The position numbers were made by a program, and so were the translations under genes. A DNA stretch of 8,004 nt, taken from Rubrobacter sp. (GTDB lineage: Bacteria; Actinomycetota; Rubrobacteria; Rubrobacterales; Rubrobacteraceae). The notes beneath the pieces were generated by a model, which worked only from the letters and a program-made list of their open reading frames with translations, was not told where the DNA came from and searched no databases. Position 1 is the stretch's first letter, and every line of letters starts with the position of its first letter. Location: the NCBI GenBank assembly GCA_016781635.1, contig JADDPY010000440.1, positions 1 to 8,004 of the forward strand, written 5' to 3'. Shown here piece after piece: positions 1 through 6,207 of the stretch.

Positions 1-93
1 CACCTCGAGCGTTTCGGTGTCACCGAGATCGCCGAAAGGGAATATTTGAAGCGACTCGAAAAAGCGCTCCGCCTGGATCGTTCTTTCGCCTGA
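1..93 (+). CDS. 3' end of an unidentified gene (partial)
   Basis: Frame 1 is open from the first base and closes at a TGA at 91-93, leaving 30 visible residues. The tail is strongly charged and probably helical (for example LERFGVTEIAEREYLKRLEK). I do not recognise a family from so short a piece. It lies upstream of the protease and on the same strand, but about 200 bases separate them, so they are probably not one operon. It is called coding because the frame is open, the codon use is GC-rich and no competing gene is visible here; a chance open frame of this length cannot be excluded. Confidence 0.5.
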   Translation, partial: HLERFGVTEIAEREYLKRLEKALRLDRSFA

Positions 94-158
94 CCTCGCC
101 CGAAATCGTACCTTCTCGCGGACGCGCGTAGCTTGTAGCCCCGCCTCCGGTTACCATG

Positions 159-179
159 CCCCTCCACCCTACGGAGGGG
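159..179 (+). other. Perfect 7-bp hairpin in the protease leader
   Basis: CCCCTCC (159-165) pairs exactly with GGAGGGG (173-179) around a 7-base loop. No T-run follows, so it is not a standard intrinsic terminator. It could end transcription of the upstream partial gene inefficiently or be a structured element in the protease leader. Just downstream, GCCCGGCG is repeated directly at 184-191 and 208-215. I could not match the leader to a known riboswitch class by eye. Confidence 0.35.
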
Positions 180-296
180 ACGAGCCCGGCGAGAGTTAAA
201 GCTTTGCGCCCGGCGTGCCGATAACGAAGAAGTGGATTTTGCGTCTATGCAAGAAATGACCGGGAGGTGCCCTTCCGGGAGGGGGAAACTTATTTT

Positions 297-2018
297 ATGA
301 GTCGTCTTTCGCGGCGTAGCAAGTTTTCGATTCTGGGCTTGTTAGCCTTAGCTTCTGTCGTTCCAGGAGCGGCGGTCGCCCAGGCAGAGAACGAGGGGGC
401 GAAACCGGGGGGCGTGAGGCCGAGCTTCGAGGCTCCGACGGAGGCCGAGGCGGTGCCGGACCAGGTTATAGTCAAGTTCGAGGAGGACGCGACGAGGGCC
501 GAGGAGGCTGACGCCCGGCGCGACGAGGGGCTCCTCAAGGAGGACGAGCTAGAACTTATAGACGCCGAGGTAGCCGAGGTTAAGGGACAGTCCGTCGAGC
601 AGGCTGTCCGCGACCTCGAGCGGCGTCCCGATGTCGAGTATGCCGAGCCCGACTACATCAGGCATCCCACCGGCTACGCCGACGAGCCCCGTTTCCGGGA
701 GCTCTGGGGGTTGAACAACACCGGCCAGACCGTGAACGGAACGGCCGGATCCCCCGACGTGGACCTGAACGGCTCCGAAGCTTCCACGGTAACCCAGGGC
801 AACCCGAACCTTGTCGTCGCGGTCATCGACGACGGCGTGGACTTCACCCACCCCGACCTCGCGGGGCGCAAGTGGGTCAACCCCGGCGAGTCCGGCGCGG
901 ATAGCCTCGGCAGGAACAAGGCGACCAACGGGGTCGATGACGACCGCAACGGCTACGCCGACGACGTCAACGGATGGGATTTCGTCAACAACGACAACAC
1001 GGTTCATAACTCGCCGACCGACACTCATGGCACGCACGTCGCCGGTACCATCGCCGCCTCGGTGAACGGCGGGGGAGTCGTCGGAGTAGCTCCAAACGTC
1101 AAGATCATGGCGCTCAACTTCCTCGGCAGCGGGCCATCTCCCGGCTCCGTCTCCTCCGAGATAAAAGCTATTCAGTACGCCACGAAGATGGGGGTCAGGA
1201 TCTCCAACAACTCCTACGGCGCCGCCGGGTTCGTCCAGGCCGAGAAGGACGCCATCGATGCCTCCGGTCAGCTCTTCGTCGCAGCCGCCGGCAACGAAAG
1301 CATCAACAACGACACCTCCGCGAGCCGCTCCTACCCGGCCTCGTACGCGAGCCCGAACATCCTCTCCGTCGCGGCGATCAATAACAGAGGCGGCATGCCC
1401 GCGTTCAGCAACTACGGAGCCACCTCCGTAGACGTCTCCGCACCCGGCGTAAGCATCCTGAGCACGGTCCCCGGCAAAACTTACGCCTACTACAACGGCA
1501 CCTCGATGGCCTCACCGCACGCGACGGGCGCCGCCGCGCTTGCGGCCTCTGCGAACCCGGCCCTTCTAGGCAACCCGGTTGGGCTGAAGAAGGCGATCAT
1601 GGACAGCGGCAAGCCCGCCCCCTCGACCGCCGGCAAGACCGTGACCGGCCGCATGGTCGATGCCCGCGCCGCCGCCGGGGTGACCGAGACCACCGCCGCT
1701 CCGGCGCCCGCCCCTGCCCCCGCTACGGATACGATAGCCCCCACGGGCGGTGTAACCATTAACGGTGGGGCCGCGCGTACCAACAGCGCCAGCGTCACCC
1801 TACGCCTCTCTGCGAGCGACAACGCCGGTGGGACAGGCGTTCGCCAGATGCGCATTAGAAACGCCGGCAAGAGCTGGACTGGATGGCAGGCTTACACCAC
1901 CCGCAAGTCGTGGAGGTTGCCGGCGGGCAAGGGGACTAAGACCGTCTACGTACAATTCCGCGACGGTGCGGGTAACGCGTCGCCGGATGTGGAGGACGCG
2001 ATCTTCAAGACGCGCTAA
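297..2018 (+). CDS. Secreted subtilisin-like serine protease (S8) with C-terminal Ig-like domain
   Basis: This is an extracellular serine endopeptidase of 573 aa. The start is ATG 297, with GGAGGGGG about 11 bases upstream. An in-frame GTG at 267 would add 10 residues, but its purine run abuts the codon. Residues 1-30 form a signal peptide: basic SRLSRRSK, then a hydrophobic core ending in AVAQA. The double arginine is not a proper Tat motif, so Sec export is likely. Residues 53-124 resemble an inhibitor prodomain (VPDQVIVKF to YAEPDYIRHP). The catalytic domain spans about 135-460, with Asp178 (VAVIDDGVD), His244 (THGTHVAG), oxyanion Asn333 (AAGNE) and Ser403 (GTSMASPHA). An Asp/Asn/Gly-rich insertion near 210-230 resembles calcium-binding loops of other subtilases. 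An Ala-Pro linker (about 467-477) leads to a beta-sandwich Ig-like module (477-573). There is no LPXTG anchor, so the protein is probably released. The substrate is unknown. Confidence 0.93.
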   Translation: MSRLSRRSKFSILGLLALASVVPGAAVAQAENEGAKPGGVRPSFEAPTEAEAVPDQVIVKFEEDATRAEEADARRDEGLLKEDELELIDAEVAEVKGQSVEQAVRDLERRPDVEYAEPDYIRHPTGYADEPRFRELWGLNNTGQTVNGTAGSPDVDLNGSEASTVTQGNPNLVVAVIDDGVDFTHPDLAGRKWVNPGESGADSLGRNKATNGVDDDRNGYADDVNGWDFVNNDNTVHNSPTDTHGTHVAGTIAASVNGGGVVGVAPNVKIMALNFLGSGPSPGSVSSEIKAIQYATKMGVRISNNSYGAAGFVQAEKDAIDASGQLFVAAAGNESINNDTSASRSYPASYASPNILSVAAINNRGGMPAFSNYGATSVDVSAPGVSILSTVPGKTYAYYNGTSMASPHATGAAALAASANPALLGNPVGLKKAIMDSGKPAPSTAGKTVTGRMVDARAAAGVTETTAAPAPAPAPATDTIAPTGGVTINGGAARTNSASVTLRLSASDNAGGTGVRQMRIRNAGKSWTGWQAYTTRKSWRLPAGKGTKTVYVQFRDGAGNASPDVEDAIFKTR

Positions 2019-2039
2019 AAAGGCACGGTCTATGGGATA

Positions 2040-2073
2040 CGGGAGCGTGAGCGTCATCCGCACCCGGCATTTT
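2040..2073 (+). terminator. Likely intrinsic terminator of the protease gene
   Basis: CGGGAGCG (2040-2047) pairs with CGCACCCG (2059-2066) over 8 positions with one A-A mismatch around an 11-base loop. A TTTT run follows at 2070-2073. It lies 22 bases after the protease stop codon, where a terminator is expected. Confidence 0.5.
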
Positions 2074-2159
2074 CGAACAACAGAGTAGAGTAAGCAGGCT
2101 TCGAAACCATGCGGCCCACCCCCGTCAGGCCAGAAAAGGGCGGGGGGGCGCTCGCGTGG

Positions 2160-2172
2160 TAAGCTTGGTTTA
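2160..2172 (+). promoter_or_regulatory. Candidate -10 element for a leaderless PAC2 transcript
   Basis: TAAGCT at 2160-2165 fits the TAnnnT pattern of a sigma-70-type -10 box. It ends 6 bases before the ATG at 2172, so transcription would begin at or next to the start codon. There is no Shine-Dalgarno sequence at normal spacing before this ATG. No convincing -35 box is visible at 17 bases; that region is a G-run. Confidence 0.3.
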
Positions 2173-3056
2173 TGGATACACGATACGTTGAGTTGGAGCG
2201 CAGGCCTGAGCTGAACAGGCCCGTGCTGATTGCCGGGTTTACGGGTTGGAACGATGCTGCGGAGGCGGCGAGCTTGGCCGTCGATACGCTCCGGGAGGAG
2301 TGGGGGGCCGAGCGGGTCGGGGCCTTCGTCGGCGAGGAGTTCTTCGACTACCAGTCCGTGAGGCCCCAGATCACGCTGGTCGAGGGCGTCACCCGGATCA
2401 TCGAGTGGCCCGAGAATGTCCTGTACGCGACGAGCGGGGGGGTGAGAGCGCTCGGGGGACGCGATGCTATCCTGATCTCCGGTCCCGAGCCGAACTTCCG
2501 GTGGAAGTCGTTCTGCCAGGGTTTTGTGGACCTCGGCCGCGAGTTCGACGCATCGCTCGTGGTGACGCTGGGGGCCCTACTCGCCGATGTGCCGCACTCC
2601 CGGCCCGTCTCCGTCTCGGCTAACGCCCAGGACCCCTCGCTCGTCGAGAATCTCAAGCTTTCTGCCTCGCGCTACGAGGGTCCGACCGGGGTAACGGGCA
2701 TACTGCACCGCTACGTGGCCGAGAGTGGTCTCCCGGCGGTCAGCTTCTGGGCCTCGGTGCCGCACTACCTGCCGAGCGTCCCCTCGGCCCCTGCGGCGCT
2801 CGAGCTCCTGCAGAACCTGCAGCACCTCGTGGGCGGTTCTCTGGACACCTCACACCTGGAGCGCACCTCCGAGGACTACCAGCGCCAGGTCGCCGCCGCC
2901 GTATCACAGGACTCGGACCTCACCTCCTACGTCCAGATGCTCGAGGAGCGCTACGACGCCCAGGCCGACGGAGATCCAAAGGACCTACCCTCCGGCGATG
3001 ATCTCGCGAGTGAGCTGGAAGAGTTTCTGCGCGAGAAGGGCGACGAGGAGCAGTAG
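2172..3056 (+). CDS. PAC2-family protein (proteasome assembly chaperone 2-like fold)
   Basis: The 294-residue protein matches the length and motif order of actinobacterial PAC2/DUF75 proteins. Visible conserved blocks are IAGFTGWNDAAEAAS (19-33), GPEPNFRWKSF (104-114), LGALLADVPHSRPV (132-145), GPTGVTGILH (170-179) and SVPHYLPSVPSAPAA (195-209). A charged tail (about 230-294) is probably helical. The family shares its fold with eukaryotic proteasome assembly chaperone PAC2, but its bacterial role is not settled. Actinobacteria with proteasomes carry one or more copies, and involvement in proteasome biology is inferred rather than shown. The C-terminus (KGDEEQ) lacks the hydrophobic-Tyr-X motif used to dock on proteasome rings. 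No signal peptide or membrane segment is visible, so it is cytosolic. It appears monocistronic, between two terminators. Confidence 0.88.
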   Translation: MDTRYVELERRPELNRPVLIAGFTGWNDAAEAASLAVDTLREEWGAERVGAFVGEEFFDYQSVRPQITLVEGVTRIIEWPENVLYATSGGVRALGGRDAILISGPEPNFRWKSFCQGFVDLGREFDASLVVTLGALLADVPHSRPVSVSANAQDPSLVENLKLSASRYEGPTGVTGILHRYVAESGLPAVSFWASVPHYLPSVPSAPAALELLQNLQHLVGGSLDTSHLERTSEDYQRQVAAAVSQDSDLTSYVQMLEERYDAQADGDPKDLPSGDDLASELEEFLREKGDEEQ

Positions 3057-3090
3057 CGACCAAGTTCGGGGCGGGGGTCGCCGGTTTTCT
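3056..3090 (+). terminator. Intrinsic terminator after the PAC2 gene
   Basis: A perfect 6-bp stem, GCGACC (3056-3061) with GGTCGC (3076-3081), encloses a 14-base G-rich loop. TTTTCT follows at 3085-3090. The stem begins at the last base of the PAC2 stop codon, and the T-tract runs into the stop codon of the converging cyclase gene. On the minus strand no T-run follows the hairpin, so it should act mainly on the plus-strand transcript. Confidence 0.55.
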
Positions 3091-3895
3091 AGGTATCCAG
3101 GGGTACTAGCCCTACGGCCCTCACCCATGCACCGCTACCGCCCTCTACTTTGATGGGCATGCAGAGTAGCGTCGCACCGACCGCCGGCAGCTCCGTCAGG
3201 TTGGTCAGCTTCTCGAGGTGGCAGTAGGCGTGTTCCGCCCCGGCGTAGTGCGCCGGCCATAATAGGGACGGGTCCCGCTTCTCCCGCCACTCCCCCCCGA
3301 TAAGGGGATAAGGCCGGTCCAGGCTCCAGGCGTCCGTGCCCATTACCCTTATGCCGCGCTCGACGAGATGGAGTACCGCCCCCTTGCCCAGGCCACACCC
3401 GTACCCGAAGTACTCCTCCGTTCCCCACGCCTCGTCCGCCCCGGTGCGGAACAGTAGGATCTCACCGGGCGATAGGGCGTGACCGAGCCCGCCTAGTCGC
3501 TCCTCTACGTCCCCCGGGGATACCAGGTAACCCGTTGGAAGGTCCGAGACGTCTAGAACCACGGCGGGGCCCATAAATCGGCTCAGGGGCACCTCGTCGA
3601 TCCTCTGCGCCAGCTCCCCCTCGGAGGTAGGAGCGTAGTGCCAGGGCGCGTCCATGTGCGTACCGGAGTGCGTGGAGAGCTCCGCCACCTCGCCGGCGAA
3701 GCCCTGCCCCGTGGGCAGGGCTTCCGGCGGGATGCCAAACAGGTGCTCCCAGAGCTCGGCCCCATCCTCGTGTGACACGCGCCTCACGCGGGGCGGGTTG
3801 GGCTCGCTCGGCGTCGGGCCGACAGGCCGGCTCAGGTCCACCAGACGGACCCGGCGCCCGAGCACCTCCACGACATCTCCACCGTCTATGCTCAT
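3089..3895 (-). CDS. Cyclase-family metal-dependent hydrolase (kynurenine formamidase-like fold)
   Basis: The protein is 268 aa from ATG 3895. A GTG codon directly upstream (3898) is also in frame, but GGAGG is spaced better for the ATG. The PF04199 signature HSGTHMDAPWH (76-86) supplies the metal ligands His76, His80 and Asp82, with His86. GTDAWSLDRP (186-195) and HAYCHLEKLTNL (222-233, with a conserved Glu at 228) follow the family pattern, as does the C-terminal block MPIKVEGGSGAWVRAV. Known members hydrolyse N-formylkynurenine, isatin or related amides and lactams using divalent metal such as Zn or Mn. No tryptophan-degradation or other pathway genes lie nearby, so the substrate cannot be named. 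The protein has no signal peptide and is probably cytosolic. It converges with the PAC2 gene and is separated from the operon upstream by 263 bases, so it likely has its own promoter. Confidence 0.85.
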   Translation of the reverse strand: MSIDGGDVVEVLGRRVRLVDLSRPVGPTPSEPNPPRVRRVSHEDGAELWEHLFGIPPEALPTGQGFAGEVAELSTHSGTHMDAPWHYAPTSEGELAQRIDEVPLSRFMGPAVVLDVSDLPTGYLVSPGDVEERLGGLGHALSPGEILLFRTGADEAWGTEEYFGYGCGLGKGAVLHLVERGIRVMGTDAWSLDRPYPLIGGEWREKRDPSLLWPAHYAGAEHAYCHLEKLTNLTELPAVGATLLCMPIKVEGGSGAWVRAVGLVPLDT

Positions 3896-4158
3896 CACCC
3901 CTCCGGCTTTCTTCGGTCTTGCGTGTGGCGACCTGTCCGCGCTAGCCGCTCCCGTCGAGTACCGTACCTCTTACCGGTAACTTCCTTACATACAGCATGC
4001 CACAGGAACGGAGCCGCGAAGCTACACGGCGATGTGTAAAGGGTCGACCCCTTCTCGTATACCCGCCGGGCGACTACCTCGCGGAGCATTCGTGCGTTCT
4101 CCGCCCTGCCCTTAGAGCGTAAGCCGTGGAGACAACTCGGCTGCGATGGCGAACGCTG
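3896..4158. promoter_or_regulatory. 263-base gap with dyad symmetries upstream of the cyclase gene
   Basis: No convincing gene or tRNA is visible on either strand. The stretch holds three compact symmetric sites: TTACCGGTAA (3971-3980, perfect), TACAC-N6-GTGTA (4023-4038) and GGGTCGACCC (4041-4050, perfect). The second and third are only 2 bases apart. Such sites fit operators for dimeric regulators and could control the minus-strand cyclase gene. I found no promoter good enough to assign. Confidence 0.35.
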
Positions 4159-4165
4159 TCAGCCG
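4138..4165 (-). terminator. Hairpin at the 3' end of the four-gene operon
   Basis: Read on the minus strand, CGGCTG pairs exactly with CAGCCG (plus-strand positions 4160-4165 and 4138-4143) around a 16-base loop. It overlaps the TGA of the DUF456 gene. Only a weak T-containing sequence (AGTTGTCT) follows, so it may be an inefficient terminator or an RNA-stabilising 3' hairpin. Confidence 0.3.
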
Positions 4166-4734
4166 TAGAACAAAGCAATGACGAAGATTGCTATGCTCAA
4201 GAGACCGAGTATTCCCTGGGCGACTGCGCCGGCGAGGTAGCCGACGAGCACCCCGCCCGCTGCCCTCGACGTGCGCCGCCAGTCGTTGCTTCCGCGGGCG
4301 GGCCTCACCCTAGGTGCATCGTTCCCGCTACGAGCCTTTGGGCGCCTCTGGCGCCGCAGGTACTCACCGAGGAAGACGCCGCCGATAGAGCCGGCGAGGA
4401 GGCCGAAGATCGCGCCTACCCCGAAGAAAAGCGCTCCGACCAGGGCGCCGAGGAGCCCCCCGATCGCCCCGCCCGCCGTGCCCCAGCTGCTTGCCCCGAA
4501 CCTGCGCGCGCCGTAGCTTGTCGCCACAAAGTCCGCGACGAAGGCGAGGGCCGCGAAGAAGCCGAGCAGAACGAGGACGCCGGCCCCGACGTACGCGAAG
4601 CCCGTTAAATATGCGTAGACGAGGGCGGCGATGAAGATCAATGGTACACCCGGCAGCGCGGGGAGGACGCTCCCCGCGAGGCCCACGAGCATGACTATCA
4701 GGGTGACCCAGAGTATCGGCTCGCTCTGCGCCAC
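4159..4734 (-). CDS. DUF456 family small integral membrane protein
   Basis: The 191-residue protein is hydrophobic, with helices near 8-25, 30-45 and 50-70, a glycine-rich pair near 86-122 and a last segment near 158-190. The DUF456 hallmarks are GLAGSVLPALPGVPLIF (18-34) and GARRFGASSWGTAGGAIGG (75-93). A basic hydrophilic loop (about 125-156, many Arg) separates the last two membrane parts and is probably cytosolic by the positive-inside rule. The start is GTG 4734; AGGAGA directly abuts it, which is close for a ribosome binding site. The larE stop codon is only 4 bases upstream, so initiation is probably by translational coupling. The next in-frame ATG would delete the first helix. The biochemical function of DUF456 is unknown; membrane location is inferred from sequence. 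Confidence 0.85.
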   Translation of the reverse strand: MAQSEPILWVTLIVMLVGLAGSVLPALPGVPLIFIAALVYAYLTGFAYVGAGVLVLLGFFAALAFVADFVATSYGARRFGASSWGTAGGAIGGLLGALVGALFFGVGAIFGLLAGSIGGVFLGEYLRRQRRPKARSGNDAPRVRPARGSNDWRRTSRAAGGVLVGYLAGAVAQGILGLLSIAIFVIALFYG

Positions 4735-4738
4735 TCTC

Positions 4739-5611
4739 CTAGACGATCATGGGCAGGGTTTTCTTCGGTTTCTTCCCGGGGCGCTTCAGAGCTGCGTTGA
4801 GGGAACCGGACTTGTAACCTGCGAGGTCGAGCGTGACGTAAAGGAAGCCCGCGTCCGTAAGCTCGGCCGAGATCTCCTCCCGCTCGGCGAAGGCCCGCTC
4901 GAGCTCGTCCGGGCCGACCTCCAGGCGTGCTATCTCGCCGTGGTGGCGCACCCGAACCTGACGGTAGCCCTTCGAGCGCATAAACTCCTCCGCCCGAGTC
5001 ACCTGGGCCAGTTTCTCCGGCGTGATCTCCTGTCCGTAGGGGAAGCGGCTCGACAAACACGCAAGCGCCGGCTTGTCCCACGTCGGCAGCCGGAGGTGCT
5101 TCGCCAACCCCCGCACCTCCGCCTTGCTGATCCCCGCGACGCTCAAGGGAGAAAGCACCCCGAGCTCCTTGGCCGCCTTACGCCCCGGGCGATAATCCCC
5201 CTCGTCGTCCTTGTTCGCCCCGTCCACTACGCAGTCGTAGCCCCGCTCGACCGCCATCTCGTGCAGGTCCGAGTAGAGCGTACTCTTGCAGAAGTAGCAG
5301 CGGTTCGTCGGGTTCTTCGCGTAGTTCGGGTCGTCAAGCTCGCGGGTGTTCACCACTAAGTGCTCAACACCCAGAGAGCGCGCGAACGCCTCGGCCTGGC
5401 CGAGCTCCGAGGGCAGGTACGTCTCGTTGTTCGACGTGACCGCGAGTACCTTGCCCTCGGGCAGCGCCCGCGCCGCGACCGCGAGCGCGAGGCAGGAGTC
5501 GACCCCGCCGGAGAACGCCACCAGGGCGCTCCCACGCTTGGCTACGATACCCTCCAGCTCTGCGAGCCTCTCCTCGATCGTCCTCCTGGAAACGTCGGAA
5601 ACGGTCTCCAT
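4739..5611 (-). CDS. larE: ATP-dependent sulfur transferase, LarE family (three-cysteine type)
   Basis: This 290-residue PP-loop enzyme activates a carboxylate by adenylation and then transfers sulfur. LarE does this on the precursor of the nickel-pincer nucleotide cofactor of lactate racemase-type enzymes. The PP-loop SGGVDS (34-39) binds ATP. NRCYFCK gives Cys105 and Cys108, and PALACLSSRFPYG gives Cys185, the position of the sacrificial cysteine in the Lactobacillus enzyme. Having all three is the pattern of LarE proteins that hold a [4Fe-4S] cluster and can act catalytically. The start is ATG 5611, with GAGAGGA 7 bases upstream. A GTG at 5617 would overlap the peroxiredoxin stop as GTGA and add two residues. 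The open frame runs further upstream (to 5965), but that part is out-of-frame peroxiredoxin sequence. No larA, larB or larC is in the window, so the real sulfur acceptor is uncertain. Confidence 0.88.
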   Translation of the reverse strand: METVSDVSRRTIEERLAELEGIVAKRGSALVAFSGGVDSCLALAVAARALPEGKVLAVTSNNETYLPSELGQAEAFARSLGVEHLVVNTRELDDPNYAKNPTNRCYFCKSTLYSDLHEMAVERGYDCVVDGANKDDEGDYRPGRKAAKELGVLSPLSVAGISKAEVRGLAKHLRLPTWDKPALACLSSRFPYGQEITPEKLAQVTRAEEFMRSKGYRQVRVRHHGEIARLEVGPDELERAFAEREEISAELTDAGFLYVTLDLAGYKSGSLNAALKRPGKKPKKTLPMIV

Positions 5612-5613
5612 GC

Positions 5614-6201
5614 TCACGTCCTCTCCAGTCCTGCCGTCCGGGGATGCTGCGAAAGCCACGCGGTGACCTCCCCGGCGTTCTCGCCCGGCGGGAAGACGGG
5701 GTAGAAGACTTTCTCGATCCTCCCGTCGTCCACCACGAGCGTAAGGCGTTTGATCTTTGTCGTCCCGTCGGCCTCGAAGGTCGGCAGGTTCAAGCTTTTC
5801 GCGAAGGCGAGCCCCTCGTCGCTCAGAAGCTCGAACGGAAGGCCGAGCCGCTCCGCCGCCTCCCGCTGGTACCCCGTGCTCTGGCTGCTCAGGCCGAAGA
5901 CACGGGCCCCGAGGCCGCGGATCTCCCCATGATGGTCTCGAAAGCCGCAGGACTGCGGCGTACAACCACGAGCCCCCGGAATGGCGTCCCAGCCCTCCGG
6001 CAGGTCCCTGTCCGGCCTCCCCGTCATCGGGTAGCAGTACACGACCGTCCTACCGCGCAGCCCCGAGAGAGTTACCGGCTCCCCGGAGGTAGAAGGGAGG
6101 GGGAGATGTGGCAGGATCCTCCCCGGCAGGTGGTCCGAGGCCCCGTCGTCCTCGGGAACAGGGAGGTTGTCCGGTAGGTTCTGAAGGTTCGTGTCGGACA
6201 T
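5614..6201 (-). CDS. Peroxiredoxin (AhpC/TSA, BCP-like two-cysteine type)
   Basis: A 195-residue cytosolic thioredoxin-fold peroxidase that should reduce peroxides using thiols. The redoxin domain runs from about residue 27 to the end. GCTPQSCGFRD aligns with GCTxxAC in BCP, making Cys80 the likely peroxidatic and Cys85 the likely resolving cysteine, five residues apart. Between the YP motif (57-58) and Cys80 there is a longer loop (GRPDRDLPEGWDAIPGARG) than in classical BCP. FGLSSQS (103-109), LPFELLSDEG and the C-terminal VFPPGENAGEV are also typical redoxin motifs. The start ATG 6201 lies 6 bases after the fabF stop, with AGGGGAG close by, and the stop is 2 bases before the larE start, so all are probably co-translated. 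The electron donor is unknown; an alternative name would be thioredoxin-dependent thiol peroxidase. Confidence 0.88.
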   Translation of the reverse strand: MSDTNLQNLPDNLPVPEDDGASDHLPGRILPHLPLPSTSGEPVTLSGLRGRTVVYCYPMTGRPDRDLPEGWDAIPGARGCTPQSCGFRDHHGEIRGLGARVFGLSSQSTGYQREAAERLGLPFELLSDEGLAFAKSLNLPTFEADGTTKIKRLTLVVDDGRIEKVFYPVFPPGENAGEVTAWLSQHPRTAGLERT

Positions 6202-6207
6202 GCTCCC

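Noticed and set aside
267..296. GTG 267 as the protease start
   Set aside because: The purine run abuts the GTG with no spacing, and the extra 10 residues (including acidic ones) would precede a signal peptide that begins naturally at ATG 297.
2119..2148. C-run and G-run before the PAC2 gene as a terminator
   Set aside because: Pairing is possible only as a short CCCCCG/CGGGGG stem across a 16-base loop, and no T-tract follows; the hairpin at 2040-2073 is a better terminator.
4041..4050. GGGTCGACCC considered as part of a tRNA T-arm
   Set aside because: There is no TTC-type loop of seven bases and no matching acceptor or anticodon stems around it; it is simply a palindrome.
3895..4089. 64-codon minus-strand frame whose TGA overlaps the cyclase ATG (TGATG)
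   Set aside because: The coupling geometry is attractive, but the third-position base use is mixed rather than GC-rich, the sequence resembles no family, and it would cover the dyad cluster that looks regulatory. It is more likely chance.
5612..5965. N-terminal 118-residue extension of the LarE reading frame
   Set aside because: It overlaps the peroxiredoxin gene in another frame and has the Arg/Pro/Gly-rich composition of an out-of-frame shadow. A good ribosome binding site precedes ATG 5611.
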